From contig JBECLA010000156.1 in assembly GCA_040235565.1 (NCBI GenBank), positions 1 through 19,401 on the forward strand: DNA of 19,401 bases, given 5' to 3'. The position numbers were made by a program, and so were the translations under genes. How positions within the stretch are numbered: position 1 is the stretch's first letter; each line of letters starts with the position of its first letter. This DNA comes from JAHEIJ01 sp040235565. Its GTDB lineage: Bacteria > Pseudomonadota > Gammaproteobacteria > UBA6429 > Thiohalophilaceae. The notes below the pieces were generated by a model. That model ran no database searches and was not told where the DNA came from. It worked only from the letters and a program-made list of their open reading frames with translations. This document shows, in pieces, positions 15,470-19,401 of the stretch.

Positions 15470-16358
15470 AGTGTTCCTGGTCGGGCTCGCCGAGTTTGAA
15501 CGTCACCACCAGCGGATTGTGATCGGAAGAGGAGACACGGGGTGAAGCGGCAGCAACCAGTTTCAGCCCGCGATAATAAACGTGATCGATCGGGTTGCCG
15601 AAAATCGTGATTCGATAGTGGCTCGCATAGTCCACCTTTTGTAAGGAAAGTTCCTTGCTTAATTGATCCAGCAGTAATTGGCGATCTTTCCGCCAGGTAT
15701 TGAAATCACCGGCCAGGATAATTGGTCCCTGGTGGTGGCGAAGTACTTTGCCGAGCGCCCTGAATTGTGCCCGGTAAGCAGCCAGCCCCAGGCTGAAATT
15801 TATGCCATGGACATTGGCGACCAGTAAACGCTGGTGTTGACCGGCCAATGTATAGGTACTGAGCAGAATCGTTTTGGGAACCCGAATCAGGGGTTCCCGG
15901 GTATATAACGCGCAATGCCGGCTTGATGGGACTCGTGCCGCGGTTAATACCCCGGTCGCATTCGCCTGGTAATAAAAGGCCGTGGTCATCAGCCAGTGAT
16001 AAGTGGAATCCGCCAGGACGGCATCGAGTGCCTCATCCATGTGCGCTTCCTGCAGGATCAACAGGTCCTTATCGTGACTGAGCTGCTGAAAATCAGATAA
16101 CCAGTTGGGCCGGGATTGTTTATAGATATTCCAGGTCAGGAGGGTGATGCGTGCTGGTGAAAGCCCGCTCTGGGCGACTTCCGTGACAACCGGCATTGCT
16201 GAATCAGTTTCACATTCCGCTGCCGTGGCTCGGGCGTCATATGTCGTCGAATAAACAAGCGTCGGCTGTGACGGAATATGCAGGCAGCCACTTAACACAA
16301 TGCTGGCGACTGCAAGGCAAAACCAGTAGGGGTGACAGGAAAAGAACGACGTGGGCAC
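15453..16358 (-). CDS. Lipoprotein of the endonuclease/exonuclease/phosphatase family
   Basis: The product is 301 residues starting at GTG. A hydrophobic segment ends in the lipobox LSGC, so C25 would be lipidated and the protein held on a membrane outside the cytoplasm. The metal-dependent phosphoesterase motifs are complete: N77 (TWNIYK), E104 (ILQEAH), H184 (ANVHG), D218 and N220 (AGDFNTW), D258 (IDHVYYRG), and D279-H280 (SSDHNP). The substrate may be a nucleic acid or a phospholipid/inositol phosphate; the sequence cannot decide. An active-looking extracytoplasmic enzyme of this fold between gshB and tonB is unusual. It overlaps the DUF5329 gene. Confidence 0.87.
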   Translation of the reverse strand: MPTSFFSCHPYWFCLAVASIVLSGCLHIPSQPTLVYSTTYDARATAAECETDSAMPVVTEVAQSGLSPARITLLTWNIYKQSRPNWLSDFQQLSHDKDLLILQEAHMDEALDAVLADSTYHWLMTTAFYYQANATGVLTAARVPSSRHCALYTREPLIRVPKTILLSTYTLAGQHQRLLVANVHGINFSLGLAAYRAQFRALGKVLRHHQGPIILAGDFNTWRKDRQLLLDQLSKELSLQKVDYASHYRITIFGNPIDHVYYRGLKLVAAASPRVSSSDHNPLVVTFKLGEPDQEHYAKSP

Positions 16359-16366
16359 TTTAGCGG

Positions 16367-16397
16367 ACTATATGTTATTGCTAAATACAGTTGTCAT
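16367..16397 (-). promoter_or_regulatory. Possible promoter giving a near-leaderless transcript
   Basis: On the minus strand TATAGT (16367-16372, 5 of 6 to consensus) and ATGACA (16392-16397, 5 of 6) are 19 bases apart. The -10 ends only 8 bases before the GTG start of the phosphoesterase gene, which also lacks a ribosome site. The long spacer weakens the call. Confidence 0.25.
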
Positions 16398-16499
16398 TGG
16401 GTATCGAGTTAAACCGGTTCATCAGAACACACAGTTGCATCATGATGACGCCGAAGCACCGTAATTCAGCAGGATATCCATGAGATGGAAACCACCACA

Positions 16500-17450
16500 T
16501 TAGCTGCTGAGCTTGGCCTCGATGCTGTCCATCAGCTGGCCACCGATATCCAGCTTGTATTGCTCATCCAGTTCGCGGATACAGGTCTGGCTGGTGACAT
16601 TGATTTCCGTCAGGTAATCGCCGATCACATCCAGGCCGACGAATAATAGGCGTTTTTGTTTTAATACCGGTGCAACCTGTTCACAGATCCAGTGATCCCG
16701 TTCTGATAGCGTGACCCCGACCCCACGTCCACCGACTGCCAGATTGGCCCGGGTTTCCCCTTCGGCCGGTACGCGTGCCAGGGCATAAGGGATGGGTTTA
16801 CCGTCAATCAGCAAAATGCGTTTGTCACCATCACGAATCTCGGGAATAAACCGTTGCGCCATGATTTGTCGTTGGCCATGACGGGTCAGGGTTTCAATGA
16901 TCACACCGGTATTGAGATCAGCTTGTTGTAAACGAAAAATGGAGGTGCCCCCCATGCTGTCCAGCGGCTTGAGAATGATGTCGCCGTGTTCGGCCAGAAA
17001 CGCGCGGATCAAATCCGCCCGACAGGTTACGAGGGTGGCCGGCGTGCATTGCGGAAACCAGGCGGTATAAAGTTTTTCATTGGCATCGCGCAGACTTTGC
17101 GGTTTATTCACCACCAGGACACCGGCTGATTCCGCCATTTCCAGCAAGTAAGTACTGTAGATGTAATCCATATCAAAGGGGGGGTCCTTGCGCATCAGAA
17201 TCACATCCAGCTCGCTGAGTGGTGTGGCAACGGCTTCCCCCAGGGTATACCAGCCGGTGGGGTCCGCCTCAACTTGCAATGGCCGCATTAACCCCCGCGC
17301 CTCACCTTCCGCCAGATACAGATCCGCCTGTTCCAGGTAAAACAATGTCCAGCCACGTATTTGTGCGGCCAGTAACATGGCCAGGGTACTGTCCTTTTTA
17401 TACTGAATGGACCCAATCGGGTCCATGATGACGCCAAGCTTGATAGACAT
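16500..17450 (-). CDS. gshB: Glutathione synthetase
   Basis: It joins glycine to gamma-glutamylcysteine using ATP, the second step of glutathione synthesis. The 316-residue length matches the E. coli enzyme. The substrate segment MRKDPPFDMDY is at 86-96, the ATP-grasp lysine segment KPLDSMGG at 161-168, the flexible loop around NLAVGGRGVG (236-245), and the metal-binding ending GLDVIGDYLTEINVTS (272-287). The usual NVTSPT reads NVTSQT here, a small deviation. The gene starts 8 bases after the gshA stop, without a visible ribosome site, so it probably depends on translation of gshA. Confidence 0.96.
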   Translation of the reverse strand: MSIKLGVIMDPIGSIQYKKDSTLAMLLAAQIRGWTLFYLEQADLYLAEGEARGLMRPLQVEADPTGWYTLGEAVATPLSELDVILMRKDPPFDMDYIYSTYLLEMAESAGVLVVNKPQSLRDANEKLYTAWFPQCTPATLVTCRADLIRAFLAEHGDIILKPLDSMGGTSIFRLQQADLNTGVIIETLTRHGQRQIMAQRFIPEIRDGDKRILLIDGKPIPYALARVPAEGETRANLAVGGRGVGVTLSERDHWICEQVAPVLKQKRLLFVGLDVIGDYLTEINVTSQTCIRELDEQYKLDIGGQLMDSIEAKLSS

Positions 17451-17458
17451 GAGGTGGA

Positions 17459-18754
17459 TTATTCTGACGCGGCAATTTCCCGGGCAGCGGCGAGCAGTGC
17501 CAGGCGAGCGATGACACCATAAGCATAAAAACGGTTGGGATTGGCATCCGGGGCTTTACTGCTATCCGGGGTGATACAGGTTTCGGCAAAGGCCAGGGGT
17601 TCGAAATGCATCCCGGGGGCATTCAGGTTCTCGTTCGGTCCGCGCGCCGTATGGACCCGGTAGAATCCCCCCACCACAAAATGATCCAGCATATATACGA
17701 CCGGTTCGGCCACGGCCTGCTTGTCACCCCAGGTTTCAAAGGTATAGATGCCCTCCTGCATGATGACCTGCGTGACCGCCTGGCCTCCCTTGCTGGCGGA
17801 CATGCGGGTCCGCTGCTTGCGGTTTAATTCCAACAGCTCATCCGCAGAGTGAACCGTCATAATGCCCATGCCATAGGTACCGGCATCCGCCTTGACGATT
17901 ACAAAGGGTGCTTTATCGATGCCGTATGCATCATATTTTTTCTGAATATCTGTCAACAGCCGGGTCACATTTTTCCGTAAACAGTCCTCACCTTCCCGCT
18001 TCATGAAATTGATTTCGCCGCAGTTACGGAACAGGGGGTCAATTAGCCACGGGTCGATATTCACCAAGGTGGCAAATTCACTGGCAATCCGGCGATAGTG
18101 GGCGAAATGTTCCGACTTCAGCCGGTTACTCCAGCCCAGTTCCAGCGGCGGGAGGACAGTTTGCTCGAGATTTTCGAGAATATCGGGACGCCCGGATGAC
18201 AGGTCATTATTGAGCAGCACCACACAGGGATTAAAGCCATCCAGTTGCAGACGGTTGCCATGCCGCTGTATCGGCTCCAGGATGACTTGCTTGCCGGAGG
18301 GCAAATCAATGCACTGATTTTGCTCAAGATCGGGCAGCAAAGAGCCGATACGTACCTCAAAGCCGGCTTTGCTAACGATTTCCTGCAAGGTGGCTACGCT
18401 CTCGAGATAAAACAGATTTCGAGTGTGGCTTTCAGGGATCAGCATGATTTTCGCGGCTTGCGGACACGCATGTTCAATCCCGGACTGGACAGCGTGGATA
18501 CACAGTGGCATGAAGGCGGGATTGAGATTATTAAACCCCGCCGGGAACAGATTGGTATCCACGGGGGCAAGCTTGAAGCCCGCGTTACGCAGGTCAACCG
18601 AAGCATAGAAGGGTGCCGGCGATTTGAGCCACTCGCTGCGAAACCAGGTCTCGATTTGGGCCTGGCTGTCCAGTAAGTGACTTTCGATATCACGCAGCGG
18701 GCCTGACAGGGCTGTGGTCAGGTGGGGAACGGCATGGAGATGTTCGACGCTCAT
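17459..18754 (-). CDS. gshA: Glutamate-cysteine ligase, Acidithiobacillus ferrooxidans type
   Basis: It makes gamma-glutamylcysteine from glutamate and cysteine, the first and usually rate-limiting step of glutathione synthesis. The product is 431 residues and matches the rare proteobacterial family first shown in A. ferrooxidans, distinct from the E. coli GshA fold. Recognisable segments are VDTNLFPAGFNNL (65-77), MLIPESHTRN (104-113), and VKADAGTYGMGI (287-298), which looks like a nucleotide-binding loop. It is the first gene of a gshA-gshB pair. No strong ribosome site precedes the ATG at 18754. Family assignment is from memory of conserved segments. Confidence 0.88.
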   Translation of the reverse strand: MSVEHLHAVPHLTTALSGPLRDIESHLLDSQAQIETWFRSEWLKSPAPFYASVDLRNAGFKLAPVDTNLFPAGFNNLNPAFMPLCIHAVQSGIEHACPQAAKIMLIPESHTRNLFYLESVATLQEIVSKAGFEVRIGSLLPDLEQNQCIDLPSGKQVILEPIQRHGNRLQLDGFNPCVVLLNNDLSSGRPDILENLEQTVLPPLELGWSNRLKSEHFAHYRRIASEFATLVNIDPWLIDPLFRNCGEINFMKREGEDCLRKNVTRLLTDIQKKYDAYGIDKAPFVIVKADAGTYGMGIMTVHSADELLELNRKQRTRMSASKGGQAVTQVIMQEGIYTFETWGDKQAVAEPVVYMLDHFVVGGFYRVHTARGPNENLNAPGMHFEPLAFAETCITPDSSKAPDANPNRFYAYGVIARLALLAAAREIAASE

Positions 18755-19093
18755 AATGGGTTGATGTCCCGGTTAATGTGGCATTGATAATACTAACCCA
18801 GCTTCGACTTTTTTTGCGGCAGTTCCAGGTGATATAGACAACAAATAGAGATAATGTTGTTCATCAAATGGACAGCGATATTGAGGCCAGCGATTCCGGG
18901 CTTGGATGAGTACAATAATTGAATAGTATTATGAAATAAAATGTTCTATAAAATATAGACTTATAGATTGTTTTTAAAAACTATGTTAAATAATCATACG
19001 GTCAGGGTTGATGGTTGCAATTGCGCCGCCAACGGATGGGCGGAAATAAAAAATAGATAAATCAGGTGCTTAAAAGTGCTAGCAGAGAAACCT
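18755..19093. other. AT-rich divergent intergenic region between gshA and pilG
   Basis: The 339 bases hold no convincing gene. The middle (about 18900-19000) is very AT-rich, as expected for promoters. It contains a perfect 12-base palindrome GTTTTTAAAAAC (18970-18981). A small hairpin CCGCC/GGCGG (19026-19030 with 19039-19043) lies closer to pilG. Several -10-like sequences occur (for example TATAAA at 18947-18952), but none pairs with a good -35 at normal spacing, so no promoter is called. Confidence 0.6.
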
Positions 19094-19401
19094 ATGGATG
19101 ATTTGTACCAGGGTCTGAAGGTGATGGTGATTGATGACAGCAAGACCATTCGCCGCACGGCTGAGACCCTATTGAAAAAAGTCGGTTGTGACGTCATTAC
19201 CGCCTCGGATGGGTTTGAGGCCCTGTCCAAAATTGCCGACACTCAACCTGACATTATTTTTGTGGATATTATGATGCCGCGTCTGGATGGCTACCAAACG
19301 ACGGCGCTGATCAAGAACAACAAGGTGTTCAAAACCACGCCGGTCGTGATGTTGTCCAGCAAGGATGGGTTGTTTGATCGGGCCCGCGGCCGCATCGTCG
19401 G
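19094..19401 (+). CDS. pilG: Twitching motility response regulator PilG, N-terminal part
   Basis: A single-domain CheY-like receiver of the Pil-Chp chemosensory system that controls type IV pilus extension; 102 residues are visible before the window ends. The acidic pocket is D14-D15 (MVIDDSKTIRR), the phosphoacceptor is D58 (IIFVDIMMPRLDGY), and the switch serine region is MLSSKDG (86-92). The segment TIRRTAETLLKKVGCDVITA is nearly identical to what I know of P. aeruginosa PilG. The conserved lysine near the C-terminus lies outside the window. pilH and the rest of the operon would be expected to the right. Confidence 0.95.
   Translation, partial: MDDLYQGLKVMVIDDSKTIRRTAETLLKKVGCDVITASDGFEALSKIADTQPDIIFVDIMMPRLDGYQTTALIKNNKVFKTTPVVMLSSKDGLFDRARGRIV

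Noticed and set aside
19026..19043. CCGCC/GGCGG hairpin as a terminator
   Set aside because: It is followed by A-rich sequence on the plus strand, has no T-run on the minus strand, and lies upstream of both divergent genes.
1..19401. CRISPR array, tRNA, insertion sequence or prophage
   Set aside because: No spaced direct repeats, cloverleaf, transposase or phage-like gene was seen on either strand.

Overview
The window looks like a piece of a gammaproteobacterial chromosome. It carries conserved housekeeping genes, GC is moderate by eye, and the spacing is tight. Gene order closely follows the known Pseudomonas aeruginosa region: DUF4426–metW–metX, yggT–proC–yggS, pilT–pilU, pyrC'–pyrB–pyrR–ruvX–yqgE–tonB3–gshB–pilG. 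Several differences argue for a different, possibly sulfur- or litho-oxidising gammaproteobacterium. These are a dynamin-like GTPase between metX and yggU, a PyrK-type flavoprotein next to the pyr genes, a lipoprotein phosphoesterase plus DUF5329 pair, and a gshA of the rare Acidithiobacillus ferrooxidans type. The genus cannot be fixed from this sequence alone.

Layout, left to right. Positions 1-146 (minus) hold the start of a secreted DUF4426 protein. Positions 323-2066 (minus) hold metX and metW, one base apart, for methionine synthesis. Positions 2176-4131 (minus) hold a large dynamin-family GTPase with an altered P-loop. Positions 4408-6885 (minus) hold the yggS–proC–yggT–yggU cluster: PLP homeostasis, proline synthesis, a membrane protein and a small DUF167 protein. 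Positions 6994-9180 (plus) hold pilT and pilU, the type IV pilus retraction ATPases, followed by a hairpin terminator and a degenerate REP-like element.

Positions 9349-15008 (minus) form a long cluster read as tonB–yqgE–ruvX–pyrR–pyrB–pyrC'–pyrK-like. Most junctions overlap or nearly touch, and a perfect TATAAT box lies before tonB. The dihydroorotase-like protein has lost three of six metal ligands, so it is probably a structural partner of aspartate carbamoyltransferase (PyrB). Positions 15083-16358 (minus) hold a lipoprotein of the endonuclease/exonuclease/phosphatase family overlapping a DUF5329 gene. Positions 16500-18754 (minus) hold a gshA–gshB glutathione operon. Positions 19094-19401 (plus) hold the start of pilG, divergent from gshA across a 339-base AT-rich gap.

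Type IV pilus functions (pilT, pilU, pilG and probably this tonB) therefore surround pyrimidine and glutathione synthesis genes. I saw no tRNA, rRNA, CRISPR array, insertion sequence or phage gene. The least explained parts are the GTPase, the PyrK-like protein without a visible PyrD, and the lipoprotein phosphoesterase/DUF5329 pair.
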